A stretch of DNA of 64,000 nucleotides from Mesodorylaimus sp. YZB2_4 (Eukaryota > Nematoda > Enoplea > Dorylaimida > Dorylaimidae), in the NCBI GenBank assembly GCA_030248295.1, contig JASANH010001278.1:1047501-1111500 (forward strand), read 5' to 3'. Numbering within the stretch: the first letter of the stretch is position 1; every line of letters starts with the position of its first letter. The notes below the pieces were generated by a model that saw nothing but the letters and a program-made list of their open reading frames with translations, was not told the origin of the DNA and made no database searches. Positions 21,943-32,506 of the stretch are shown here, one piece after another. The position numbers were made by a program, and so were the translations under genes.

Positions 21943-24728
21943 CGTTCATTGTGGAGCGACCAGTTTTAGTTTTTGATGATTTTCATAACCTGCAGGGAAA
22001 GAACCACGGCGAATCAAACAAAATCAATCATTTTCATCGATATAGAGCCCCTAATTGACCAGCGGTCACTCTTTTTACAAATCCGAGTACCGACTCTTAT
22101 TGCAGGTCGAAATCGAAGTGAGCGCGGCACAAGGTAGGCAAGGCAAAACATAACAGTCCAGAGGCATGCAGGCAGCCCGGCTGTCCAGCACACGTACTGT
22201 ACGCTGATAAATGCCAACATACGCATAGTATACGTACGTACGTATTTCACCACTGTTGATCCAGTTTGTTTATTATTCTAATCTTTGAAATCCGATTGTT
22301 TCGTTTATTGTTATCGTTCACATTTCGTGAATTTGTTTCACACTCGATAGCATGCCGCAAAGGTGTGTAGCTTGGTATTTGCAGTTTTGGAAGAGATATT
22401 GGCTCTCGAACGGCTTTATTTTCATTGCTAAAGGACGACAAGCGGCGGACCACTTGGCTAAAGAAATCTGCATTAGGAAGACATTCAACTAATAAGCAAG
22501 AACCATGTTGTTGGCATATTGCATTTCAAAGATCAGTAGTACTTGGCCGAACAGTGTTACTCTTACGGGAGGATGCTGTAACGATCTGGCTGGGCCCCAA
22601 TTACCCATGTCATGTCATGTCATGTCATGTCATATCATACTTTATCCGTAGCCAAGCACCATAAAGCGCACTCGTGGGCTAAGGAACACATAATTGACAA
22701 TCATTTTGTACCGAGGCGGGAGTCGAACCCTCCCCTGTAAGTGCGCACCCAGCGTGAGAGGCAGACGCCTTAACCCGCTAGGCCACGACCCCATGCGCTT
22801 AGTCTTTGATTTTCATAGAGAGTGCGAGGAGAGGAAATTGGTTGTGGGCGCAGATTTATGTTAGACCACCATCGTTTTAATTCTTTACTGTACCTTATGG
22901 GAAGTCGTAATCAATCATGGAGTAGCGAAGCTAAAAGTATACATACATAGTACTGGAGTTACATCTGCCGGCAGACTTAAAAATCAAAAAATTCTGGGGA
23001 AGGTGCACCTTTTGCGGCGGAGCTGTTCTTGGTGACGGAGGCTCCATTTTCTCAGGATTGCCCTTACTTGGTTTGAATGATGTCATGAGCGTTAGCGTGC
23101 AGGTTATCTGATTATGAGTGCGCACAGTCTGGGGCTTCTTTGAACTGCCTCCTTCGAGGTGCAAAATACTTGCGACCGAATAGCCAAGAAATGACGGCAT
23201 GTTGTAAAGATAAATATTCATATAGGAGCCAGTACAAGCTGCCGTTGGTCAATCTAGTCAACAATCTGCTGATTCAGACGCTCAGGGCTGTTCGACTTTG
23301 ATCACAAGATCGTGCGCTGTCATGAATTCGATGTTATGTTATTCGATGTTGTCATGATTAGAATTCGATTTTCTCCTTGGGCGTGAACATATTGATGGGC
23401 TCAAAGCTTAATTGTTCACGCTTTTCCGTGTGCCATTAGTGAATCATCGGATAAAGAAAGGTTGTCGCAGACCCACTCGATCGTTCCTGCCTGAAAGCCA
23501 TTGGTCTGCCTTTGAGCGTCCAAACCGTCTGACAGTGTTGGAGCGGGACTATTGCTGATGTAGTGAGGAAACTGATGAGGTTTTCCGGACTGAGTTTTAG
23601 TAAGCTGAGCTTAGTTATTTTTAGTGCGAATCTTCTAGGATGTTCCAGTACTTCCTCCTCATATCATCACAATGAAAAATCAAGTTAGCTTTGATCAGTC
23701 TTTGTCATCATCCCAATTGACATTGAGCGCTCCCTTATCTACACTCGCGTGATCCCAGGTGGGCGCAATCCTTTTACGGCGCATCACAAGGATTCCCAAG
23801 CCTACAAGAAATAACACGAGCAGGAAGGTTTCGTCGAGGTCTCACCTGTCGAACTTCTTTCACAATGCACGAACAAAGGGGCATATCGCTCTCGAAGTAC
23901 TTTGGCCCTCCCTAGCATTTTCTGTAAAAGAAGAAGAAAACCGGGAGTTCGCCATTTCGTCAAGACATTGGGGAGGAGGGGATGTAAAAGGTCAGAGATA
24001 AAGAAAAAAAAGTTTCGCGGCCTCTTACCTGCGGTGCCAAGCCTCGTTCGTGTAAGAGCAGCATCGATGATGCAGTGTTTATGAGGCGATTGTCATCAAT
24101 TCTTGCACACAGTACATCGTTTGTCCGGTGGGAAAACTAACTTCACGTAATCGAGAAAGCTGTTGATGAAAACAAAAATGCAGACTTAGTCATTCACCAG
24201 TGTTTCGCAGCAAACCGTCTTCTCCTCTCATCCAGCAGTTGCCATGAGCGTTCATTTTCCCCTGGAGGCTCGAGCTTATAAGATTCTCCAGCGAAAGATG
24301 ATGCTGGTTTGGCACCTGCATGCCCTCTGAAATTTTCGTTCACATCGACGTCCATTTTTGTAAAGCATCAATACTGTAGTTTTCCAAGAGCTTGGAAAAG
24401 AATTTCAGAGCGGAAATCGATATTTTTTCGAAATGCGAAATCAATCGCACCTCGTAAGGTACGTCACTTATCAGTAATTTCGCTGAAAAGAAGGAAGAAG
24501 ACAGACAGACAGCCTGGCTACCTTGTGCCGCGCACACTGGCTTAATTCGATTTCGCATTGCAATAAGAATCGGTACTCGGATTTGCAAAGAGTGACCGCT
24601 GGTCAATTAGGGGCTCAATATCGATAAAAATGATTGATTTTGTCCGATTTGCCATGATTCTTTCTCTCTAGACTTTGATAATGATCGGAAACTGAAACTG
24701 GTCGCTCCACAATGAACGATACATTTAA
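21943..24728. mobile_element. Foldback element with ~190-bp terminal inverted repeats
   Basis: Positions 21943-22130 and 24540-24728 are inverted copies of each other. Outer ends match (ATCGTTCATTGTGGAGCGACC), as do inner blocks (CCCCTAATTGACCAGCGGTC, CAAATCCGAGTACCGA). The interior has no transposase-like coding region. The element sits within a SINE, whose two pieces abut its ends. It carries a second SINE copy at 22603-22795. No clean target-site duplication is visible. Confidence 0.7.
22603..22795 (-). repeat. tRNA-derived SINE, family 1 (copy 4, best preserved)
   Basis: The left end is (CATGT)n, reading (ACATG)n on the SINE strand, the 3' tail. Then come GCACTCGTGGGCTAAGG, the box B complement GGGAGTCGAACCC and the head complement GCCTTAACCCGCTAGGCCAC. 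On the minus strand the head GTGGCCTAGCGGGTTAAGGC fits box A of a class II (Ser/Leu) tRNA. Confidence 0.85.
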
Positions 24729-24755
24729 CCCGCTAGGCCACGCACCACCCACACG
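24729..24755 (-). repeat. SINE family 1, tRNA-head fragment of the split copy
   Basis: TTAACCCGCTAGGCCACGCA is the complement of the SINE head. It directly abuts the right terminal repeat of the foldback element and completes the copy broken at 21935. Confidence 0.65.
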
Positions 24756-24897
24756 CACCACCAGTCACCACTATGGTAATAGGGTCACTAATTCGCCATT
24801 ACACTGATAAGACATCACTGGCCGGACTACAATAATAAGATATTACGAGTTCTTAGATAGTCAAAAAAGGAATATCACTAGTACAGGCTGCAAAAAG

Positions 24898-25914
24898 CTA
24901 TAAAATGAATTTTTTTATGCACGGAACCGCATCAGCTACCATCTGCCTAAAATGACTGCTAACCGCAAAAACCACGTAGAAATCGCAAATGTCAAAAATT
25001 TCCACCAAACCGTCAACTAAAGACGCATAAAAGTTACTGTAACATTCAAAAAAATTAGGTACAATATAAGCTGCCGCATAAAACATGCTAAGTTGCACAA
25101 CAGACAAAAAGTTAAAGATTGACTCAGATAAAGTCAATAAAAGCAAAATCTTTTCGGACTTTTTTTTTGTTTCAGCTGACATAGATGAGACTACTGGTTT
25201 AACTTTGATTAGATACTTGCGATAATTGATGACCATTAGCACGTTCATAATAATCAGTGCAAATATGGCGGCTAAACGAATAGCATTGCGCAAGTGTGAA
25301 AAAAAGTTGGCTTTGGCTCCTAGAGCATAATCCAAATCTACGGCTAAATTATACACACCTAAATCTTTATCCAGGAAAGGATAAAATCGAAAACAATCAA
25401 AAATGCTACTGGTTATTCCCACGCTCAATGAACCGATGCCAGTAAAGATTTGATTGCGTTTATGGTTCAGATTTTTGTACTTGAAGGGGTATGCTAATGC
25501 AAACGCTCGATCCACAGAGATCGATAGATTCAATGAAAGCGAAGTGGTTATGAGCATGTTGACTAATGGGATTGATAAGTGAGCCGTGAACCACATGCAA
25601 ACGAAACTAGACCTGAACCAAGACACGCCTGGCATTCCGCCGGATCCAGACAACATATAGAATGTAAGAATATAGAGGGAGTATGAGATGACTTCCATTG
25701 TCTGACTGACACAAAGTATAAGCTGATAAGAAAAAGCTGATTCCTTGCTGGCTTTTTTATAGAAAACGATAAAACACAAGCTATATCCGAATACACCACC
25801 AACAAAATGTAGTGGCATTATTGCAAAACCAGCGATCGAAGTTCCAATATGGCCAGCATTTAGAAACCACGGGCAGGACCCAGTATCGGTAATATTTCCG
25901 GTTGAGTTTTCCAT
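24898..25914 (-). CDS. Orphan seven-transmembrane receptor
   Basis: A single-exon gene for 338 residues with seven hydrophobic segments. The N-terminus has N-glycosylation sites (NST, NIT) and no cleavable signal. Helix 3 ends in LNLSISVDRAFALAYPFKYK, in the position of DRY, as in many invertebrate class A receptors. The third loop carries Lys-rich KPVVSSMSAETKKKSEK. Helix 7 has DICDFYVVFAVSSHFRQ in place of NPxxY. The first GPCR in this window has a different helix 3 and helix 7 signature, so the two are not close paralogues. The role is probably chemosensory or peptide reception at the plasma membrane; the ligand is unknown. Confidence 0.8.
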   Translation of the reverse strand: MENSTGNITDTGSCPWFLNAGHIGTSIAGFAIMPLHFVGGVFGYSLCFIVFYKKASKESAFSYQLILCVSQTMEVISYSLYILTFYMLSGSGGMPGVSWFRSSFVCMWFTAHLSIPLVNMLITTSLSLNLSISVDRAFALAYPFKYKNLNHKRNQIFTGIGSLSVGITSSIFDCFRFYPFLDKDLGVYNLAVDLDYALGAKANFFSHLRNAIRLAAIFALIIMNVLMVINYRKYLIKVKPVVSSMSAETKKKSEKILLLLTLSESIFNFLSVVQLSMFYAAAYIVPNFFECYSNFYASLVDGLVEIFDICDFYVVFAVSSHFRQMVADAVPCIKKFIL

Positions 25915-25919
25915 GATTT

Positions 25920-27655
25920 GGGGATCATATGAGAAGAGAGAGCGACCCGTCGTCCTGGGGAATACGTTTTAGCTACAGTAGTCTGACTGAGAGGTCAGTT
26001 GAACGGAGCTCGTAACGCAAATTCTCCTTTAGCCAGAATTAATCTATTGCCATTGTTTCTATCGCATTGCTGGTGATGGTCTCCTAGCACACCCCATTGG
26101 CTGGGGGCCGGCAGGTGCATAAATGACCTTAATTAGAAAACGGTTTCTCAGGTTTACCATACAACGATGATCAAAAGTATTGGACAGCGTAGGATGAAAT
26201 GTACTTAGCTTAGCATCATGCCTCTTCATTCCATTAAGTCCGCCTCCGACCTCGAAAAGAAATGGAAGTGTAGGCGACTGCTGGCTAATGAGATATTAAG
26301 GCATCGATCGAGGAATCATCCGTCAAGATGGTGAAATTTTGTATCTTTTCTCGGCGTTGCCCTAAAATTGTTTCAATGAAGAATTGGAAAGCCTATCAAT
26401 ATTTTTCTACACATTTTTGACAATTCTTTCATCGCTGAGAAAAGTAAATTACAATAAAAATCATGGATGACCAGGGAAGCTGTTCGCCACAGATGGCGCC
26501 TGCAAAGATTGGCCTTATGGTTGGTCTCTCCTCTGTTGTACGACAGGCGCATGTGCGCCAAAGTCGTGACATTTTCCTGATAGCCTAAGTTGATGTCAGC
26601 AACGCTTTTGTAGAGAGAAATTCGCTAAATCAAGCAGATACGATTTTCGAGGATCGATTTCTCGTATTCAGTTTTTATCGATGATTTTTCATAATTTTTT
26701 GCAATTTGACTGGAAAAAATTCGTTATAATAAGCGGTAAAAGCAAAACAAAGACAACGCACATCTTTTTCTACAAAATTGTCGCTGTCATCAACACAGGT
26801 TGTCGCTGAAGATTTCGAGAAAAATTGGCTGGAAGCGGCGAAGGTGAAAAAAACGCAGTTTGATTGGCATGTTTGCGCCAGGCTATAAAACCCCGATAAG
26901 TTATTTTAAACGATAAGGTATTTCAGCACATTCTCGCTGAGCGCAAAGTATAATAGATCTTGTTTTCTCTTGGATTCAAAGTCCATTCGCAAAAGTTTGC
27001 TGCGAAGCAAAACGCGCAAATTATTACTGAAAAAATCTGTTATCAGACAACGAAAATGTTGGCCCAGGCTTTGTACTCCAAGCAAGTGCAACGCGAGACA
27101 AGGGCTAGACTCTCTCGGCGACCCATGCCTGCAGAGTGGTCTAAACAGTACTTTTCTAGACATTATATACGGATCGTATTCACGTACGTTCAGGTTGCCT
27201 TCAGGGCGGCCCACCATCGTTCGCCCAAATTCATTCGTAATGCAGGCCTCTGTGATTGGTGCATCGAAAAGTCATGGGGTCGATTTCCTATGGGATTTTA
27301 TACTATCTCTTTGATGATACACTTTTGTTCTCTTGAACCTATCATATTTGGGAAGCAGTGAGGTTGCATATGTCGCGAGAGGGTACGAGTACTGTAGCTG
27401 TACCTACCCAGTGACACTATAACAGGAAATTCAAATTATGTGGAGACAGCATGCTAAGGCTCCTCGCAGACGTTCAACCTCTTGCAATAGAACTAACTAC
27501 TGGCGGTCTTTTGTGTTGCCATCTTGCCTGAATGAAATGGCTGAGGCAGGGGACGACATTTTTTTCTCCAGTATAGGAATTCTGTTTAATCACACTTTGT
27601 CTAACTCCGCCGAGGGAGCCAAGCCAATCTAGCCTCACCTTAAACTTCATTTTCA
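25920..27655 (+). other. No confirmed gene; TATA box and a weak open frame
   Basis: TATAAAA at 26884-26890 is preceded by a heat-shock-element-like TTCGAGAA at about 26814. An ATG at 27056 opens a 101-codon basic frame to 27361 (starting MLAQALYSKQ) with no recognisable domain. This may be a small gene or a first exon, but I cannot confirm it. Confidence 0.2.
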
Positions 27656-27715
27656 TGTTTTACCACATCACCAAACGCTTATGCGCACTCGAGGGTAAAG
27701 GGTGAACTTGGTTAG
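27655..27715 (-). repeat. SINE family 1 fragment
   Basis: TATGCGCACTCGAGGGTAAA matches the central body of family 1 SINEs. Head and tail are absent. Confidence 0.4.
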
Positions 27716-27998
27716 GGTAGTGGCTGGGCTAACCTTTTTCGTTGTCTGATAACGGATCTTTTTGGAAATCCTGCTACTCTTTCGCAGCCGTATTCTAGCT
27801 GGAAATTCAAAATAGACAGAACGAATTCGTCGTCACCCCTCCTGAGCTGACCTTCTCAGTTCGAGGTCTAAACAGTGTTTGAGCGCGTGTGGTAATGCGA
27901 AGGCATTCGAGGCTTGTGGACAGTTTCAGTGGATATGCATATTTTCCATCACAAAACATAACATTGTGACTTATGCATAACGAACGGCTCTTTGAAAT

Positions 27999-28487
27999 TT
28001 AACCAAAGATACTAGTCACCCATCCATGAACCTTAGTGATCACAGCGCCAGCAATGCTGTGCAGCGTATCGCCAACAACACCAAATATTTTTGCTCTGGC
28101 AGTTTCAATGAAACCTTTCACTTCCGGACTTGCACTCGAGAAGAAGCTATCGAAATCGAAACCTTTGCTTTTCAAGAAATCTTCGAACAATTGCTTGGCG
28201 ATGGCCACTTCTTCGTTGAAAAGATTCAAAACGCATCGCGAGACTTTTTCATTGGAATCGGGCACATTTTTGTGTGTGTTGACGCATTCTTCGATGCCGA
28301 TGGCCTTTTTGGTTGCCTGCAGCAACAAAGCACGTTCTTGCAATGCACGCTGTTGCAAGGCGCGATTGATCGAGCTGCGTTCGGGTTCGAATGCGGGCGG
28401 AGCTGGGTCTGAGTCGGAATCCGGCACTGGAGAGGCCGAGATCACGGCAGAGAGGGCGACGGAGATAGCGACGACCAAAAGGCTCAT
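27999..28487 (-). CDS. Small secreted amphipathic-helix protein (paralogue C)
   Basis: Encodes 162 residues in one exon. The ATG at 28487 precedes the signal peptide (MSLLVVAISVALSAVISAS); a longer frame to 28508 begins with GTG. Between the signal and the family core is an insert absent from A and B: an acidic/Pro segment and a Leu/Gln/Arg helix with a near-repeat (ALQQRALQERALLLQ). The core has the two cysteines (IEECVNTHKNVPDSNEK, SRCVLNLFNEEVAIAKQ), then FFSSASPEVKGFIETARAK and the terminal GWVTSIFG. It is clearly homologous to A and B by motif order and spacing. The ALQQR repeat could form a coiled coil. Confidence 0.8.
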   Translation of the reverse strand: MSLLVVAISVALSAVISASPVPDSDSDPAPPAFEPERSSINRALQQRALQERALLLQATKKAIGIEECVNTHKNVPDSNEKVSRCVLNLFNEEVAIAKQLFEDFLKSKGFDFDSFFSSASPEVKGFIETARAKIFGVVGDTLHSIAGAVITKVHGWVTSIFG

Positions 28488-28558
28488 GGTTTGGCGAAAT
28501 GAATGCACTCGGATTGGATGGAATGGGAACGAATGACTAAAGCACGGACATAGACTGC

Positions 28559-28566
28559 TTATATGG
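28559..28566 (-). promoter_or_regulatory. TATA box of secreted gene C
   Basis: The minus strand reads CCATATAAGCAGTC about 72 bases before the ATG. ATATAAGCAG is shared with the sequence at 10999-11008 upstream of paralogue B. Confidence 0.5.
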
Positions 28567-29039
28567 AAAACTATTATCTTCGCCAGCTTTAGCAGAATGA
28601 TGAGCCCTGATCAAACGCTGTTGAACGTTGTTTAATTTGATTACCCTGCATGACAATCATTAAGACAGTTTCATAATAAGTAGTAAAACGGAGCTGATGT
28701 AGACTGGTTCAAGTTGGCCAAGGACGAATGAGCAGCTGTGATTACATACTCACTGCTGTCGTGGGTACGGTATGACCATCTGACGACTAGACACTGCACA
28801 GCTGTCGTTCTTCATGGCGTTATTGGATGAGAAAACAGATTGTACAGCATGTCTCTGCGAATACTAGTTTGGAAGTATGAAGGAAGCGATTTCAAAAGCC
28901 AGCCCTTCTGAGGCAACGTAAATCTGGAACGTGCATCGAGGACATCTAATTTGCATTATCAAAGACATGGAGGACAGGAAGAATATCGTATCATTTTAAT
29001 CATGTGCATTGGCTTCAATCACGAAGCAAAATCAGGGAA

Positions 29040-29224
29040 GGTTTCTCGCGTGGGTTGAAGGTCTCACGCGAAAGAATAACTTATGGCATCATACACAGGT
29101 TAATAATCAAAGTGACAGCATAACTCGTTCCTTACGTCCGTTTCTCGCGTGGGTTGAAGGTCTCACGCGAAAGAATAACTTATGGCATCATACACAGGTT
29201 AATAATCAAAGTGACAGCATAACA
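29040..29224 (+). repeat. 99-bp direct duplication
   Basis: An ~84-bp block starting GTTTCTCGCGTGGGTTGAAG occurs twice without visible change, separated by about 15 bases. Because the period is a multiple of three, a 127-codon frame crosses both copies, but nothing else supports a gene. The short inverted pair TTTCTCGCGTG/CACGCGAAA within each unit could form a hairpin. Confidence 0.75.
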
Positions 29225-29709
29225 TTCGATTCAACTTTAAGCGTACGCGTTTACTTACCACTCTTAACCCGAAGAATCCATTGCTGGCCAACATTTCTCT
29301 GGTTCTTTCATCCGCTAGCTCCAAACACGCCTTGTTCAAATCAGGAATCGAGCACAAACTGGCCACAGCGTAGATTCGACAAAACTTTTTGACGCTTAGA
29401 ATCTATCGTATGTAGTTAAGTGATCAGAGAGGGCTGCCTGAAAATCAGTGACTAGATATTTGCTGGTGTCGCATGTCAAACCACCCTTATGTCAATGTAA
29501 CCGGGAGGGATACTTTGACATGGATATTTGCCTGTGTCAAAGTAACCGAGGTCATGTCAAAGTAACCGCTGGTCATTAGCCGACCCAGGCCAGCATTTCC
29601 GTCCTTTGTTCTATAAAGTAATGCCACGTGAGTTGTCGGATGGCCAGTGGGCAATTTTCCGCTCATCCATGCGGTTGGTCGCAACTTACATTTCAAATTT
29701 CACTTTTTC

Positions 29710-31421
29710 ATGGATTCGAAAACGCACAACGAGATTCTTGCGAACTTGATTGATGGTCAATATCCGAATGGATTCAACGATAAAGCAAAACGGGCACTGC
29801 GGCAGCAAGCGGAGTCGTTCGTGGTCAAGAATGGACGGGTCCTTCATCATCTAAAAGATTTAGGTAAAGGGGTGCAAAAAACTCGAGAGGAGAAGATCAC
29901 TGATGCCCAACTCGTAATCGTTGGCGACGATTCAAAGCGAAGCATTTTAAAAAGCATGCACGCTGATCTGGATGGCGGCCATTTTGGGATGGAGAAAACC
30001 CAACAGTAAGTCTGTGACTTAGCCCCTTCTGCTAAGACTAAACTAAAACTCGTATCACTTATTCCATCTGCGCAGGAAGATTGCAGCGCAGTACTGGTGG
30101 TCAGGATTCTGGTGGTCAGGTCAGGGTCCGTTAGTACATACGAGAGTGCGAGCGGTGCCAACTAGCCAATCCAAATAATCGCCCATGTCCAGACGTACTG
30201 CATCCAATACGAGTCACATCAGAATTAGGATATCGATGATGTGTCGACTTGGTTGGGCCGTTGCATGAAACTGAGAACAAGAACAGGTATGGATTAAGAA
30301 TATAGGGTACGTAGGTACTGAGCTGAGCGTAGGAGCGAGGGACACAGGATAGATTAATACCACAGTATCCAATGTGTCCACAGTCCAGGATATTAATTCA
30401 AATGTAACAGTTTATTTCTTTAGATATATAGCAGTGGCCATTGAATATTTAACGCGATTTGCAGTGGCAAAGCCGATTTCGAACAAAGATGCGGAAAGTG
30501 TCGGCAGATTCATATTCGAGGACATTATCTGCATGTTTTTGTGTGCCAAGAATCCTCCAGCACGATCAGGGACGAGAATTTTGCAATGATTTCGAACGTT
30601 ACATGTGTGAGAAGCTCGGTATCAAAGAAGCTATTTCGACAGCATATCATCCGCAGACAAATGGTTTAACGGAACGGTATGATCAAATACTTTTTTAACC
30701 CTTACAAATGGATCGCACACTGTAAAATGGAGACCTGTACATATATGCGCGCTAGGTACGTGTGTCTGCTTTACTCTGCGCTTGTCTACGCGTAGTATTT
30801 CTTGTAGGTTCAATCAGACGCTTGTAACGCAATTGATGAAGGTCACGAATCCGAAGTGCAACGATTTGGATTTGCATATCCAGCCAATATTGTTCGCCTA
30901 TCGAATTTCTCCTCAAGCATCTACGAAAAAGAGACCATTTGAAATGATGTTTGGGGCTGAGCCACGCAAGCTTACAAAGGTTCAGTTCGTGACACACGAT
31001 GACGTCGATCATGCAGATGATTACGCTGCTTCAGTGGCACGGAGGATGTTGGACATATCAGAAAAACTCGTAAAGACTCGATTGGACGGACTTGCTAACT
31101 TGGAAGTGGCTTAAGATCGCCAGAAAGCTCGCTACGATGCCAAACATCAAGGAACATTTCATGAAGTTGGAGATGAGGTGACATTGCCTTTTTTGGAAAC
31201 CATTCTCACTCCACTCATACCTACTCATACCTTTCCATGTCTAGGATCTAAAATACGATCGCCGGAGGGACACGCGGCAAGGCGATAAGGTGAACCCTCG
31301 GTATGCAGGCCCTTACCGAGTTCACGAAGCATTGGGTAAAGGCGTTTACAAATTTGAAGACATCGAAAGTGGCCGTATACTGGCACAGAAGGTCAACAGT
31401 GCAAACCTGAAGCGGTCAAAG
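29710..31421 (+). pseudogene. Ginger integrase-like transposase, disrupted
   Basis: Inferred exons: 29710-30005, 30076-30286, 30424-30676, 30808 to about 31190, and 31245-31421, with GT-AG borders. The start is MDSKTHNEILANLIDGQYP. An H2C2 zinc-binding motif follows (HADLDGGHFG ... CERCQ), then the integrase core (CVDLVGPL, LQHDQGREF, YHPQTNGLTER) and a GPY/F-type module (NPRYAGPYRVHE). Inactivating changes in this copy: an in-frame TAG at 30132, a TGA at 30237 just before the first catalytic Asp, a frame change near 30540 before the second catalytic Asp, and a TAA at 31111 before DRQKARYDAKH. It is therefore not functional as it stands. The intron positions (for example between codons of EKTQQ/KIAAQYWW) show that it is not a retrotransposon copy. 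Confidence 0.75.
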
Positions 31422-31689
31422 GTATGCATTGGCTAGTTGTAGCCATTCTATGTACTTCCACACATGCTATGCCTACAATTTATAGCGGCCTCAGACGGTC
31501 AATGACGGGGAGTCTGAGCACCCACGAAAGTTAGCGAAAACCCAAGCCGCATCTTGTCTCGGACAATAATCAAGGAGCTAACGAAACGAAAGGTGAGAAA
31601 AACGGACCAACAAAACACTTTGACTAAGTCATCTAATGAGCCTGTGAAACTCTGTCTCAACTTGCTTACTCTACTTTCTCGTACAGGTA

Positions 31690-32243
31690 GCGGTTTCCAG
31701 CCTATCGAAGAAAAGGATAATGTATGTGGATGCGGAAGAAGTCAAAAGAGCTAGGAATCAACAGTCATGGTGTCAGAAGAAAAGTCAGGAGCCAAACACG
31801 ATCCGCCATCGATTCTCCCCCGAAGACAACTACAAGTATCCGTGGAGATGGCATATGCTTGTTCCGCAGCGTGAGCCACGTCGTATCGAACACGGAGGAC
31901 CACCAAGCGAAGATACGCGCGATATTTTTACGAGCAGATCAAGAAGGCAGAAAATCGATGCGGCGGAAGATCGGCGGATGCGTATATCAGGTTCAGTCAA
32001 ATGGACCAGCAATGCTTCTGGGGAACCGACGTGGAGTTACAAGCTACCGCCAACGTTCTGGAAACGCAGATTTGGTGCTATGCTCTTCAAGGAGAACGTT
32101 GCGTGTGGGTTCCGTTTACACCAAAGAAATGTACATCTGACGAAGCTATTTTCATTGTGAACAGAAACCAACATTTTGAGCCCTTGTATAAATGGCAGGC
32201 TTCACTCCGAATTTTTTGCCCTTATTCCTCAATATTTAAATAA
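31690..32243 (+). pseudogene. OTU-family cysteine protease domain of the Ginger element, frameshifted
   Basis: The segment RGDGICLFRSVSHVVS matches the OTU catalytic Cys motif (GDGNCLFRA in active members). In another frame follow FWGTDVELQATANVL, the central OTU block, and FIVNRNQHFEPLY with the catalytic His. The two parts are in different frames; the change lies near a T run at about 31925-31930. OTU proteases remove ubiquitin, and in transposons their role is not established. The domain lies after the integrase on the same strand and inside the TIRs, so it belongs to the element. Confidence 0.7.
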
Positions 32244-32506
32244 CTGAACATGAACTGTGCGTTCTGTGTCTTCGCTGACAAAGGTAGTGCTTGTTGGAAA
32301 GAAATATCAGGTCTCAAATATTTTGCAACTTCAAGAATTAAGCCCGGATACTTTGACATGACCCCGGTTACATTGACCGGCCGGGTACTTTGACACAGGC
32401 GTTTGCCCATGTCAAACTACCCCGGTTACTTTGACATGTGACACCGGCCATGACTAATATTTCCAACACATTTTCGACGATAATTGCTATCTGATGTTGG
32501 ATGACT

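Larger units (their letters stand above)
29467..32443 (+). mobile_element. Ginger-type DNA transposon, decayed copy
   Basis: The ends are inverted repeats of about 100 bases: TGTCGCATGTCAAA at 29467 against the complement of CATGTGACA ending at 32443. Inner blocks are shared as well (TACTTTGACAT, CCTGTGTCAAAGTA, GTCAATGTAACCGG). The flanking four bases are CTGG (left) and CCGG (right), consistent with one mutated 4-bp target duplication. Inside is an intron-containing gypsy-type integrase with an H2C2 finger and GPY/F-like tail, then an OTU cysteine protease domain. Ginger elements are known as TIR-bounded DNA transposons that use a gypsy-like integrase as transposase. There are no LTRs, reverse transcriptase or gag. 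Confidence 0.8.

Noticed and set aside
28026-28536. Two long plus-strand open frames
   Set aside because: Antisense shadows of secreted helix gene C.
29040-29224. CRISPR-like array
   Set aside because: Only two repeats with one short spacer, in a eukaryotic context; it is a simple tandem duplication.
29009-29392. 127-codon frame containing a 28-residue repeat
   Set aside because: Caused by an in-phase 99-bp DNA duplication; no signal peptide, domain or splice structure.
29647-31440. Gypsy LTR retrotransposon or domesticated GIN-type gene
   Set aside because: No LTR, gag or reverse transcriptase; the sequence is enclosed by TIRs and followed by an OTU domain within them, which fits a Ginger DNA transposon better. 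Stops argue against a domesticated gene.
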